From NCBI GenBank assembly GCA_031769625.1, contig JAUIMM010000689.1:2567501-2631500 (forward strand): a DNA stretch of 64,000 nucleotides, given 5' to 3'. This DNA comes from Taudactylus pleione. Lineage: Eukaryota > Chordata > Amphibia > Anura > Myobatrachidae. The notes under the pieces are model-generated. The model had not been told where the DNA came from, made no database searches, and was given only the letters and a program-made list of their open reading frames with translations. Both the position numbers and the translations under genes were made by a program. The number at the start of each line of letters is the position of its first letter. Position 1 is the stretch's first letter. This document shows, piece by piece, positions 1 through 10,807 of this stretch.

Positions 1-700
1 GGTCACTTTTCGGGTTACAAGGTCAATTTTGAGAAGTCTGAGAGTCTCTCGTTTTCAGGTTCCTTATCACAGCTTTACTCGATCCCTATTCTCAGTACCC
101 TCAAACATCTAACTTGCCAAAATAAATACCTAAGTGTACAAACAACCTTAAACCTCATTTGTACAAAGCTAACTTTAAAAAAGTTCTTTGTTAGGCTACA
201 TATCTGTAATCAAAAGTATAATGTTTCCAAATATATTTAACATATTGTACATGCTGCCACTTGCAAAATCTTCAACCAACGTAAAGACCCTTACATTCCT
301 TGTGTCTCGTTTTCTGTGGCTAGTTAAAAGACTAAAATTGGCATAAAAAAATGAATGATGACTCGAGACAAAGGGGGGTCTTGGAATACCAGATGTAGCT
401 TCCTACTCATTATTGATCTTTTTTACATACATTCATGACTGGCTCTTGGAGAGCAGTTCATACACAGACTATAATTTGGATAAAGCGCTCCTCACTCCCT
501 TTTCCCCAGGTGCTCTTCTCCACACTAAAACATCAGGCATTCCCTCCGACCTACTTAATCATCTCATATTCCGGGAAATCTATTGCTCTTAGATTAACAA
601 AAAATTGCATTGGAATTATCTCAATTTAACATACTGTATATCCCTATATGGGGCAATCCATCATTCCATCCCTCGCTAACTAATAGTAATCTCTAGCACT
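1..700 (+). pseudogene. L1-like LINE ORF2 fragment, 3' part
   Basis: Broken reading frames resemble the region downstream of the reverse-transcriptase active site in L1-type ORF2 proteins. The first codons read SGYKVNFEKSE, a pattern typical of the segment just after the RT palm. Further along, GVLEYQM/GGLGIPD-like residues near 375-400 match the usual post-RT GG-L-G-P motif. Several frame changes and stops separate these pieces, so the copy is dead. The 5' part lies outside the window or was lost. The call rests on motif recognition only. Confidence 0.55.
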
Positions 701-805
701 GGTGAGTCAAAGGCCTACGTAAGTATTTTACCCTGCTGGCACAATACTGTTATTTTCTGACCTTCAGCTATAGTTGATGCATTTTCTTGTATTTTATTTT
801 ATTTT

Positions 806-1225
806 CCTATACGCTCGCTAAGTTGTGGGTGCCCACCCACAAGCTAGTGCGTGCGGGCAGGACATGGTTGTGATTATCGCAACCATCGGCATTGCAAGGA
901 GACCCTAAGGTAGGGTCTCAGCACTCGCGATGCCGAGTGGACTTCCAGCTCTAATAGAGCTGGAAGTCCACTACTGACATCACGAGTGATGTCAGTAGGG
1001 ACGTCCACAAACGGCAGGCGTTTCTTCGGGAACGCCGCCGTTTGTTCAGCGACCCCCCCCTACCCGCTTACAAAATGGGGCAAACTGTCGATCAACATCG
1101 ACAGCCGCCCCGTTTTACTGCGAGCCCCGGAGTGAGTGAAGTTCTCACTCGCTCCGGGGCTCGCACGTTGCACGTATGCAATGGCCCACCATCGACCCGC
1201 TTGTGAGCGGGTCTGAATCAGGCCC
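806..1225. mobile_element. Serial-hairpin MITE, copy A
   Basis: This non-coding element is built from about nine consecutive short hairpins. Examples are a 16 bp perfect stem with loop AAT at 937-971, and stems around 895-920, 972-1000, 1010-1055, 1073-1120 and 1120-1167. The right end TGAATCAGGCCC at 1214-1225 is the terminal motif shared with copies at 9716, 10146, 26567 and 52418. The left end is eroded. Other copies have 3 bp target duplications and the ends resemble PIF/Harbinger MITEs. The family assignment is inferred. Confidence 0.7.
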
Positions 1226-1255
1226 TCTGTCACCCCACAACCCACTGATACTTTA

Positions 1256-2259
1256 AAACTCCCTAGACTAGAGGCTGATGATATAAAACACTCAGTACCC
1301 CATGATCAGACAATGAGATTCTCGTAGTTATTCAGTCACTCCCTACGGAGAAAGCATCTGGCCAAGATGGATTCACCAATTATTTTTGCATCTGAAAGTG
1401 CCCCCACACTTACTATTTTTAATTTCACCACCAAATGTGGCTCTTTCCACGCTGAAATGTTGGATGCCCAGATTATTATGATACCTAAAATGGGGAAAGA
1501 CCCCCTCCTTGTGTCAGAACTATACACCCATTGTTCTCCTAAATTCTAATATGCTAAACAGATTGCAAACCAACTTTTCCCCTTGATCTCTCAAGTCATC
1601 CATCCATCCATCCATCCAGACAAGGTGGGCTTTGTCCAAGGACAATAGGCTTCTGTCAACAAATGTAGGGTTTTTGACCTGACAACTGCTGTCGAAAAGG
1701 AGTCAGGAGTCTATCATCCTCTATTTAGATACCGAAAATGCATTTAATCGTCTACACTGGGAATGCCTTACTGTCACACTTGCAACCTTTGGTTTACAGG
1801 GAGAAATACTGTCCTCGATATCTGCACTGTAAAGTAACCTGACTGCTAAGGTTTTGAGTATTGGTTAACTATCTCTTCTCTTCCCCATCTCTATTAGAAC
1901 TTTTGCAGCTACAATAGGAAACTTAACATCCTTTCATGGTATTGTTGTGGCCACAACTATCCTTAAGTTAAGCTTATTTAAGTAGGATGTATTATTATTT
2001 GTCACCAGCCTGGAGTCCTCCCTGCCTACTTTACATATAATTATTGATAGTTACAGTGCAGCCTGCATTTTTAATTGATTACTGCCAAAACAGAGGAATT
2101 GCCCTTTCATGTGTCAAGAGTGACCTTATCTTGTCTTAAAACCCTCTACAAATACCATTGGAAGAAAGATTCTCACCTATATCTGGGTATAACTAATGTA
2201 CCTGTTCCACACTATACCTTATCTGGTTACCCAATGTTATGTTGGTCAGATACATAATT
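1256..2259 (+). pseudogene. L1-like LINE ORF2 fragment, RT region
   Basis: Disrupted frames carry an L1-type RT signature in the expected order. There is an ASGQDGFTNYF segment near 1350-1385, IPKMGKDP near 1480-1505, DKVGFVQGQ near 1620-1650, a degenerate LDTENAFNRLHW near 1722-1760, and a palm-like SLFK-DVLLF near 1965-1995. Stops and frame changes are frequent. A short CATC repeat lies at 1595-1617. The coding similarity appears to resume after the Tc1 insertion and again at 4433, so 1256-4931 was probably one LINE copy before it was interrupted. Confidence 0.6.
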
Positions 2260-2261
2260 TA

Positions 2262-3777
2262 CATATGTGTCCACATAAAGTTTTAGGCAGGTGTGAAAAA
2301 AATGCTGTAAAGTAAGAATGCTTTCAATAATAGAAGTGTTAATAGTTTATTTTTATCAATTAACAAAATGCAAAGGAACTAACAGAAGAAAAATCTAAAT
2401 CAAATCAATATTTGGGGTGACCACCCGTTTCCGTCGAAACAGCATCAATTCTTTTAGGTAAACTTGCACAAAGTCACGGATTTTGTAGGATTATCGTCAG
2501 AAGAATGATTAACCAATCATAACAAATAGGTGATAATGATCATCATCATAGGTTGAAACACAGTCATTAACTAAAACAGAAACAGCTGTGTAGGAGGCTC
2601 AAAACTGGGCGTGGAACAGCCAAACTCTGCTACAATTGTGAGGTTGTGGAAGACTGTTTCATGTCACAGGTCATACACCACGGCAAGACAGAGTACAGCA
2701 ACAAGACACAAGTTAGTTATACTGCATCAGCAAGGTCTCTCCCAGGCAAAGATTTCAAACCATACTGGGGTTTCAAGATATGCTGTTCAAGCTCTTTTCA
2801 AAAACCACAAAGAAACTGGCAATGTTGAGGACCATAGACACCCGTGGTCAACCAAGGAAAGACACATCATGCTAACTTCCCTTTGAAATCGGAAGACTTC
2901 CAGCAGTGCCATCAGCTCAGAACTGGCAGAATCCAGTGGGACCCAGGAACATCCATCTACTGTTTGGAGAAGTCTGGCCAGAAGTGGTCTTCATGGAAGA
3001 ATTGAGGCCAAAAAGCCATACCTTCGACATGGAAACAAGGCCAAGCAACTCAACTATGCACGAAAACATAGGGGTGCAGAAAAATAACAGCAGGTGCTCT
3101 GGACTGATGAGTCATATTTGAAATATTTGGCTGTAACAGAAGGCAGTTTGTTTGCCAAAGGGCTGGAGAGCGGTACAATGATGAGTGTTTGCAGGTAACA
3201 GTTAAGCATGGTGGAGGTTCCTTGCAAGTTTGGGGCTGCATTTCAGCAAATGGAGTTGGGAATTTGGTCAGGAAAAATGGTGTCTTCAAAGCTGGGAAAT
3301 ACAGGCAGGTACTTATCCATCATGCCATACCATCAGGGAGGCGTCTGACTGGCTCCAAATTTATTCTACAGCAGGACAACGACCCCAAACATACAGCCAA
3401 TCTCATTAAAAACTATCTTCAGTATAAAGAAAACTAAGAGTCCTGGAAGTGATGATATGGCTCCCACAGAGCCCTGATTCAACATCATCAAGTCTGTCTG
3501 GGATTACATGAAGAGACAGAAGTATTTGAGCAAGTCTGCATCCATAGAAGATCTGTAATTAGTTCTCCAAAATGTTTGCAAGTGTACTTAGAAGACTTGA
3601 AGCTCTATTGAAGGCAAAGGGTGGTCACACCAAATATTTTAATTTAGAGTTATCTTCTGGTCATTCACTTTGCATTTTGTTAATTGATAAAAATAAACTA
3701 TTAACACCTCTATTTTTGAAAGCATTCTTACTTTGAGGCATTTTTCCACACCTGCCTAAAACGTTTGCACAGTACTT
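2262..3777 (+). mobile_element. Tc1-like transposon (decayed autonomous copy)
   Basis: Long terminal inverted repeats of roughly 150-175 bp are visible. The left arm (AGTTTTAGGCAGGTGTG at 2279 onward, then a run through 2400) is mirrored at 3640-3777, and both contain ATCAATTAACAAAATGC or its complement. TA dinucleotides flank the element at 2260-2261 and 3778-3779. The length of about 1.5 kb and the central transposase relic fit a once-autonomous Tc1 element. It sits inside L1-like sequence. Confidence 0.85.
2611..3620 (+). pseudogene. Tc1-like transposase relic
   Basis: The N-terminal part (2611-2886) reads as a paired-like helix-turn-helix DNA-binding domain, with LVILHQQGLSQAKISNHTGVS followed by a second helical segment. 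After a stop and frame changes, the catalytic domain is recognisable. WTDESY near 3100 holds the first Asp, HGGGSLQVWGCIS is at 3207-3245, QQDNDPKHTANL at 3370-3405 holds the second Asp, and a degraded segment near 3480-3510 replaces the usual third acidic residue. Several in-frame stops show that it cannot encode a transposase. Confidence 0.85.
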
Positions 3778-3920
3778 TACATATAAACTCCTTGCACGAT
3801 TAACAGCCCTTCTAGTCACTCCAATGCTGTGGCACTAATCGGTAGCGCTGAGCGTCTTTCTATAGGACTTTTTCCCCTTCAAATGTGTCTTATTCGCAAA
3901 GCGTATTATGTATAACGCGG

Positions 3921-4423
3921 ATGGGGTATAAAATCCCAGCGTCCGCTGGGTAAAATGCTGATGTCAGAAGCCCAAACATTCATAATCCTGACAGAGGAGG
4001 TAAATCCCCTAACTTTACCTTTCTCCCTTCCCCCCAACCCTCCCTTAGGGGTACCTAACTGAAACTCCCGGGGTGGTGCCTAACCCTAAGTCCCCCCAGG
4101 GGGTGTCTAACCCTAACCCCCCTTACCCTAGCCTAACCCTAACACTCCCCGGGGGGGGGATGTGTAACCCTAAGTATCTCTGCTTACCTTTGTTCGGGAA
4201 GCCGTCCTGACGGGATTCCGTTGTCAAGCTAAAGATAGGCGTCTGGTAGTCCCGTGTTAGGATTAAGACAGCGGGATTCAGACGGACGGTAACTGTCCAT
4301 CGGTTTATTGACTGTATTCTGTGTAATGCGACTTGTAGTTACGGAGAATAGCTGTATGTGAACACATCTGTAATTCTGACCAATATCTGGAAAGGCAAGT
4401 ATTCATGGATAGCTTATTAATGC
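3921..4423 (-). mobile_element. Telomere-motif element, copy 1
   Basis: About 503 bp flanked by the 9 bp direct repeat ATAACGCGG (3912-3920 and 4424-4432). The core at 4020-4170 is a run of CCCTAACC-type motifs mixed with CCCCGGG blocks, so the family core reads GGGTTAGG on the minus strand. Related copies lie at 15785, 21093, 22417 and 24455. The direct repeat splits L1-like coding sequence, which supports a true insertion. A 9 bp duplication is typical of MuDR-like elements, so that is my tentative class. No coding capacity is seen. Confidence 0.6.
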
Positions 4424-4432
4424 ATAACGCGG

Positions 4433-4931
4433 TCCAAACATCTAGGTCTGGCCATCCCTAACTTGTTGTTTTACCAATCCACGTGCTTGGTAGCAAAAAT
4501 TAGTGGCTGGGCTTTACCTCCCAACTCAAAAACTTTTGTAGATTCTCCAAGAGCATTGGATGCCATCTTGGTCTCCGTATGGTGCACATGTTGTATCACT
4601 ACAATCGCTGAGGTTTCTATGCTCCCTTTTTCTCACCTCCAGGCACAATATTATTTGTCGCCTAGGTGATTGTTTACTTATATGTTCATTAGCCACTGGG
4701 CTTCTAGCTTGCTTAAGGTATGTGGCTTGCTAAGTCTTCCCCTGCCTGCCATTATATCCAAACTGTCGAAGAGTAACTCTATAGGTGCTGTAAGATTTTG
4801 GTAATCTTTTCCTATGGAAGACGAGGCTATAGATAAATCCAAAGTCCCATTACAATGGGAATCAGATTTACAAGTAACATTGACAACCCAGCAATCTGTG
4901 TCTATTTGCCATACAGTGCATTGATTCTCTA
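4433..4931 (+). pseudogene. L1-like LINE ORF2 fragment, C-terminal part
   Basis: The frame at 4440-4550 reads LGLAIPNLLFYQ followed by a WALPP segment. This corresponds to the conserved GLGLPN-YY region in the C-terminal third of L1 ORF2. Similarity fades and breaks after about 4570. It follows the telomere-motif element directly and probably continues the LINE copy that begins at 1256. It ends where the palindromic MITE starts at 4932. Confidence 0.55.
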
Positions 4932-5280
4932 AAGGTGCCAACACACTTGGCGATGTGCTGCCGATCCAACGATGTGTACGATTTCACTTGAATCTCCCCC
5001 GGCAGTCCTGCTCAAAATTTGGCACACGATTTGGTGTATGTACAAACGATACATCGTGCATCCATTCTTTTTTTTATTCAGTGCATCGTGTCCCAGATTG
5101 TGAGATCTGCCCTACAGCACGGCAGATCTGAAGATGCGATGTTCGACCAGCGGGGACGCGCATCAGCATCGTGATCTTGAGTGGGGACTCACAATTAGGA
5201 CATATTTTACACAATCTGTTATTCTGATGCGTCGGAATCGGCCAGATCGGGTAAAATATCGCCAAGTGTGTAGGCACCTT
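4932..5280. mobile_element. Palindrome-ended MITE (AAGGTGCC...TACACAC type)
   Basis: The terminal inverted repeats are about 23 bp. The left end reads AAGGTGCCAACACACTTGG and the right end is its complement with one difference (CCAAGTGTGTAGGCACCTT). The interior includes short self-complementary stretches such as AGATCTGCC...GGCAGATCT at 5104-5131. There is no open frame. No unambiguous target duplication is visible. Elements with similar ends are at 25082-25390 and, more distantly, 53315-53633. Confidence 0.75.
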
Positions 5281-6140
5281 CAGTGTTATAATCGCTTGGA
5301 GATGTAAAATTCAAGCCAAATTACATTTATAAGCTATAAAACAAGCTAATTTAATAACATGTAGCAAACTGTACAAACATGTATTGTTCTACTTAGCAAA
5401 CCCTATTAGTTTTCAGTTGTCTAGACAGGGCAAATAATGCAAAGCTGTTAATGGTTATGTCTTAAGAGCAATGCTATAAAATAAGGCTTTCATTCCTATT
5501 GGGGGAGTTTCCACTAGTTGCTCAAATTATTACCATTTAAACAAAATTCTAATTTTTAAAAGCCTGGTGTAAAACAACAATCTTCATATAGACCCACAAG
5601 AATGTTTTAAAAATTATCATGTTGCCATTGCTTTTGTGGGTTGTAATCATCTAAGCTGCAGGACAAAGAACTTTGTGATCAATGTTATCATATGGCATGG
5701 TCCAAAGATTGACCATACATGTTAAAATATTATACACCTTTGTGAAAAACTGAGCTCAAGGACTAGTCCTTAATAAGTTGCATGTCGGAAATTACCAAGA
5801 ATGTTTTTTACAGTGTGCAAATAGAGGGAACTTGTTGTAAAATCAAGAGTGCCCTCCCCCCCAAAAACAAATACAATAATGTTAAAATAAATAAACAACA
5901 AAAACTTACCCTAATAGGAATCGGCAAATGTTTACAATGGGATCAACTTTGTATGGCTTGGCTGCTACATCCAGTGATGCATCAAATTCTAAACAGTGCC
6001 CTAGAAAACATATTTTTTAAGTTATTATGTAGTTGTAGATTTTGTTTAGCCCAGTGTTCAGTAAACAATGCTGAAAACCATACTAATCTGTGGTACTTTT
6101 TAATTTGAATTTTTTTTTGGAAATGTTTTGCTTCACTACA
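5281..6140. other. AT-rich, nothing recognised
   Basis: I see no repeat ends, coding motifs or RNA-like folds here. The short open frame at 5782-6108 has no recognisable domain and low-complexity flanks, so I do not call it a gene. Confidence 0.4.
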
Positions 6141-6610
6141 TCAATTTTCAGTAGAAGTAAATGTAATGTATGTATTTAGTAGATGGCTTTGATAAAGCTC
6201 CCGTTACTGGAGCAAAAGCGGTTAGAGACTGTGGTTTACCGCTATATATGTTGATATCCCCGTGGCTGCGCTGGCTCTCAACTCTCCGGCTCATCTGAAC
6301 AGAGGTTCTGGACTGTATTATTGACATTGGGTCTCCAAGCAGCTGCTGCAGCACTATACCTAAACATGCTTCAGGCAAGCAAAATGTTTGTGTCTGATTA
6401 ATAGAGGAAGCACATATTAATTTCATCCTTCTGTTCCAGGAGCATCATTACAATACCGGATCATACTGGTAAATAGACTCCTGTACAGTTGGATCACCTC
6501 TTTCATTGACATTTACAATTTTAAATGCAGGAGTTTATTGGTACTGTCAGCCAACTTATATAAAGTAGCCAATGGGGTTGGAACTACAACCTGTTTTATT
6601 GCAAGAACAT
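6141..6610. other. Unassigned interspersed sequence
   Basis: The stretch around 6180-6230 (TTGATAAAGCTCCCG..., then GCAAAAGCGGTTAGAG) resembles the tails of some retroelements in style, but I cannot place it in a family. No coding motif is present. Confidence 0.25.
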
Positions 6611-6631
6611 TCAATTCATAATGCAGTATGT

Positions 6632-7075
6632 GGACATGGGGCCTGAATCATTACGGATCACAACTGTGAATGCAATAGCGATTACGCACACAGGGCCTGA
6701 TTCTGCAAGGATCGTAATTGCAAAGCTGCACGCAGGCAGCTTTGCAACTGTGATCCTTGCAGATATGGTAATGCAGCAGGAGGCATTACGCCTTCTGTGC
6801 ATTACTTATCCGAGCTGCGTTTTCCAACGCAGCATCGGATAATCTGCGTACCATCAGCTGGCTGCGGTGAGCCGTGGGGTCCCGCAGCTGGCCGCCGCAG
6901 TTTAGAGGAAGAGGCTAGGAAAGCTCCGGCAGCCAACGGAGATCCTGGCTTCTTCCTTCCACCGCAACAGCGGCGATACGCCTCCGTTTTGGGAAACTGA
7001 GGGCATCGCTGCCCCCTCCCCGCCACCAAACGGCAGCAGACTGTCAATCACTCACAGTCTGCTACCAGTTTACTT
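6632..7075. mobile_element. Degenerate hairpin MITE related to the GGGCCTGATTC family
   Basis: GGGCCTGATTCTGCAAGG at 6692 and GGGCCTGAATCA at 6640 resemble the terminal motif of the serial-hairpin MITEs. A strong hairpin lies at 6704-6761, pairing GCAAGGATCGTAATTGCAAAGC with a near-perfect complement. Further palindromic blocks occur at 6800-7070. The ends and target duplication are not resolved. Confidence 0.4.
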
Positions 7076-7445
7076 GAGTTTGGGAACCTCTCCTGTAGAT
7101 CAATCAAAACATAATTTGGAGCACACTAAATTTCACAATTGTGCAATAATCACTTGTTAGACCACACCATGAATGTGAGGCACACTTTTGGGCAACTCTG
7201 TAAAAGAAACAGACAGAATGTTCATAGACAAACTACCTTAATGACAAAAATAATAGGGATTTTTACCATAGAGGTACTATAACCTTATTAAATGTTAAAA
7301 AAATAATAAATGTAAACGACATAACAAAGAATTTTTGTGACAGTAGCCTATTCATTAACATGAACAGGTCTGTTAAACAGAAATAGTTTCTGCATGCTTT
7401 AAAGTTTCAGACCCATTCATCAGTGTAGGAAAAGAGGATTTATGG
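7076..7445. other. AT-rich, nothing recognised
   Basis: No terminal repeats, coding motifs or hairpins that I can support are present in this stretch. Confidence 0.4.
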
Positions 7446-7808
7446 TCTTACTTTGTAAAATCCTTTTCTTCGACTCCATAGAGCATTCACTCTGGGTATA
7501 GCCTGGAGAGGGAGAATCTGGGCACCAAATAGTTACTGATTTTCTCCCCAGCAGCCACCTGGCTCCCTCTCATTATACCCTGACCCCAGATACCGGCCAG
7601 CAGTTTAACTTAGCAAGCCAATGAGAATAGGGAGAAGGAAGACCGGCACACACTCAGTAAACACGTCAAAGAAAGGTGCATCAAGAACTAACATCAGAGG
7701 AAATAAACCCGTAGGCCAGGTGCGAGAGTGGGCGCCCTTTGCCCCCTATGGAGTTGAAGAAAGGATTTAACAAGGTAAGACCATACATGCTTTTTTCTTC
7801 TTCCTCCA

Positions 7809-8147
7809 CTAGGGGGCACAAGGATCACTCTGGAATGTCCTAAAGCTGTCCCCCAATGAGCGGGGATGCTCCTGGGCTGCACTGGGAACCACCTTTTTAC
7901 CGGAAGGTAGCGTCCAAAGAAGCAAAGGCAACAACTGCATAGAAACTAATAAAGTAGTGTGGGCAGATAACCACGTGGCAGCTGTACAAGCGCCACGGTG
8001 AAGCTCCCACAAAGGTCCCACTGATCTGGCATAATGAGCAGTAATCAGAGCAAGGGCGGGAGATCCGTCACAGAGTGTGGCGGATAGCACGCAGGGCCAC
8101 CAGGATACTCTGATCAGAAACCGCAAAGCTCCGCTTGTGAAAATCAT
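7809..8147 (-). pseudogene. DIRS tyrosine recombinase, C-terminal relic
   Basis: The frame contains ITAHYARSVGPLWE, which aligns with VKAHSTRSVGPSWA of the DIRS copy at 56207-56467. In tyrosine recombinases this is the His-x-x-Arg catalytic segment. About 30 residues later, after a small frame change, FYAVV appears, with the expected catalytic Tyr codon at 7939-7941. The rest of the protein is fragmented between about 8150 and 8970. The copy is inactive. Confidence 0.6.
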
Positions 8148-9280
8148 ACAGGACCACAGAGAAACTGAACTCCGGGTCTGTCCATGGAAAAATTACCGGA
8201 CAGCCTACATTACTAGATGTGTCCTCTGGAGAGGAGTTCGGGACACAGAAAACCAGATCAACACAGCCCCAGATAGGAGAGGATCCGAGACACTACTAGT
8301 TAAGAACCAAAGCGAGACCGCAGAACGGCTCGATCTAAGGAAAAGATCAGAGAGGGGGAGTGACAAGACAAGGCACTCAGACAGACATCCACCATGCCAA
8401 GCAATGGCCGGTAGTAAGACAGCTGTCTCTGTAAACCAAAGAACGAGCAATGTGCACTGCAAACAAGGAATCCTAAGGGAGCTTACCGAAGAGTCCCAAG
8501 AACCAAAGAAAGGTTCGAAGGAGCCAGCTGGTAAGAACAAATGGTGATAGCATACAAAGGACACCCTGAAAAAAACGTCCAAATCCCAGGTAGGCGCATA
8601 AGCAGTTGTTGGAGCAGAAACAACAGGTTGGAGACCAGTATCCCTAGGAAGAGGGCCAAAGGCCCCAATTCGCAGATAGAGAGGATTCAACATAGCTGGA
8701 ATGATCTGTGGAGGAAGCCTCTAACCAAACTCTCGAAGACGTCCTCTAATTCAGTAAGAGCTTTGACCGAAGTGGGCCATTTGGTATGTAGCAGGGTACA
8801 ACAGATTCCACTAGAAGAAACCCCTCTACTTTTCAGGATGGGTGACAAGAGCCACTCTGGCAAAACGAGGCGGGCCAGAATCTGATGGAAATACAGGCTC
8901 GGAGACCAAGAACCGACCATAGAGGAAGACGCATGAAAGCTCCAACTGAGAGGTGAAAGACGTTGCATCCTACGGCCGCTGTGGCCAAGCTTAGATCACA
9001 GTGCTCCCTTCCAATTGTGACCCGTTATGAACAGTAAAGGAACTATAAATAAGAGTGAAAACTTCCACTGTACCGCCGGAGTAACCAATAGGGAAGCTCC
9101 GAGAACTCTGGAGCTGGACAAGTATTACGGTAACTGGTGGTCATGTGAGACAGCAGCGATCACAAGGCACTGAAAAACGTCTGAATGTAGAGCCTATGTA
9201 CCCTAGTGAAAGACCTGGCAGGCTTTGAGCCACCACATAAAAAGGGGCGAAAAGCTTGTATCATAAAGAGCAGACTGCAT

Positions 9281-9640
9281 CTATGTTATAGGGCCTAAAT
9301 ATCCCAGTGTAGAGACAGGGAATGAAACACAGTAAGAATGCCAGGATAGAGGGGATAGTAACCAGAAGACCCTTAGTCTTACGGCAGGGAGGCATACCCA
9401 CCGAACCCTGGAATGCAGCAAAGCTCTCCCCCAAGGGGAAAAGCTATCCACCCGTAGGACCACAGAAGATCTCCTTGAGACAGACAGATATCCAGTGACT
9501 GGGCCCTGAAGAGCAAGTAGAGAGGAGTCGTCATGACTGTCCTGATCCTCATGAAAATCACGAGGGGCTGAGGACCTACTGTAACGGTGATACTGACAAC
9601 TGTAAGAGATTGTACTGCACAGCATACCTTCAGATGGCAA
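9281..9640 (-). pseudogene. Possible DIRS ORF1 (gag-like) relic
   Basis: An open minus-strand frame of 119 codons lies upstream (in element orientation) of the recombinase relic. It includes an acidic stretch DFHEDQDSHDDSS that loosely resembles the acidic segment SDSDASSDEGELHEDSDSE, given here in two overlapping halves, in the better DIRS copy near 59480-59550. Similarity is weak and the frame may be partly fortuitous. Its position between recombinase remains and the 3' inverted repeat argues that the RT region was deleted. Confidence 0.3.
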
Positions 9641-9715
9641 TATGTAAATAGGCCTCCTATATGTGTAAGGATGCTCTGAAAACCTCTAGTCTGAGCGAAT
9701 GATAGAGCGGACAGA

Positions 9716-10142
9716 GGGCCTGATTCAGAGCCGGACGCTCTGACCAGAGCACTCGCTCTGAATCAGGGCCCTCCTACCTGAAAATGGAGCGGCCTCATGG
9801 ACGCTCGCATAGCTGTGGGTTACCACCCACAGCTATAGCGAGCGTCCATGATGATGGTCGCGATGGTCAAGACCATCGCGACCATCGGGCTTGCGACAAG
9901 ACCCTGCGGTAGGGTCTCGCTGCCGCAAGCCCAGGAGTGATTTTGGCTCTATCAGAGCCAAAATCACTCCCATTGACATCATTACTGATGTAATTGGGCC
10001 CGGACTCAGACGGCTTTGCCGTCGTTATTCGGGTCTCGCGCATGCGCACGACGGAGCTCCCTACATCGTGCGCATGCGCATTAGGGCACCATCGACCCGC
10101 TTGCGAGTGTCCTACGCTCGCGAGCGAGTCTGTATCAGGCCC
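9716..10142. mobile_element. Serial-hairpin MITE, copy B
   Basis: The ends are GGGCCTGATTCAGAG on the left and a matching TCTGTATCAGGCCC on the right. AGA occurs on both sides (9713-9715 and 10143-10145) as the likely 3 bp target duplication. The interior is a series of hairpins. They include a long stem around GCTGTGGGT...ACCCACAGC (9798-9846), one of GATGGTCGCGATGGTC type (9853-9890), and a perfect 17 bp stem with loop ATC at 9934-9970. It is inserted in DIRS copy 1 and abuts copy C. Confidence 0.85.
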
Positions 10143-10145
10143 AGA

Positions 10146-10523
10146 GGCCCTGATTCAGAGCCGGACGCTCTGACAGAGCGCTCACTCTGAATCAGGGCCG
10201 TCCTTCTCTTTTTTTTAGAGCGACCTCTTGGCTGCTCGCATAGCTGTGGTTGGCCACCCACAGCTATAGCGAGCAGCCAAAAAGATGGTCGCGATGGTCC
10301 AGACCATCGGGCTTGCGACGAGACCACGCCCTTGGCACGCCCACCAAAGGGGACGTGCTGTCACTCACCATCGACAGCACGCCCCCTTTGTAGCGAGACC
10401 CGGAGCGACGGTTTGCCCGTCGCTATCCGGGTCTCGCACATGCGCACGACGGAGCCGCCTCCATCGAGTGCATGCGCACTGGGCCAACATCGACCCGCTT
10501 GCGAGCAGGTCTGAATCAGGCCC
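10146..10523. mobile_element. Serial-hairpin MITE, copy C
   Basis: The left end GGCCCTGATTCAGAG and right end CTGAATCAGGCCC match copy B. AGA follows at 10524-10526, so B and C are arranged as AGA-B-AGA-C-AGA. The hairpin centred near 10255 has the stem GGCTGCTCGC...GCGAGCAGCC, whereas copy B has GGACGCTCGC...GCGAGCGTCC. Further hairpins lie at 10352-10392 and 10400-10438. It lacks the ATC-loop hairpin present in A, B and D. Confidence 0.85.
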
Positions 10524-10739
10524 AGAGTCTCCCAGAGTGCTGCTCCTGGGATTGCTTGGGAAACTAGTTACGGCATATATGAATCCCTTATGGAACTCAA
10601 ATCTGGGTTGTGCTGGTCCCAAGATGGGAATATTACCGCTGTGTAAAAAGGACCAGAGAGCTCCCGCAGGTTTCAAACCCAGAAGATTGCAAAATAAATG
10701 ATCTGGAAACTGAAGTAACCGCTGATCTATAGGCTGGCC

Positions 10740-10807
10740 CTTAGAAGTGGGATCTGAACCCACGTCTCCAGAGGAGACTGTGCCCTATACCACTTGGCTA
10801 TTCTGAG
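10740..10807 (-). tRNA. tRNA-like relic (tRNA pseudogene or SINE head)
   Basis: The minus strand reads as a partial tRNA. The acceptor ends CTCAGAA and TTCTAAG pair at six of seven positions. A D-arm carries the A-box-like TAGCCAAGTGG, and a T-arm has the five-pair stem GTGGG/CCCAC around TTCAGAT, with the B-box-like GGTTCAGATCC. The length is 68 nt and the anticodon-variable region is collapsed (GTCTCC...GGAGAC hairpin), so no anticodon can be assigned. It is probably a tRNA pseudogene or the head of an old SINE inside DIRS copy 1. Confidence 0.5.

Noticed and set aside
1595..1617. Short tandem CATC repeats considered as a possible CRISPR-like array
   Set aside because: It is a simple tetranucleotide repeat without spacers. 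No CRISPR array exists in this vertebrate-type sequence.
3921..4423. True interstitial telomere tract
   Set aside because: The motifs are irregular and embedded in an element with its own ends and a 9 bp duplication, so a transposon core explains them better than telomere fusion.
8077..8693. Overlapping long frames on both strands (156 and 162 codons)
   Set aside because: They lie in decayed DIRS sequence. The plus-strand frame is a shadow, and the minus-strand frame has no clear motif beyond the recombinase pieces.
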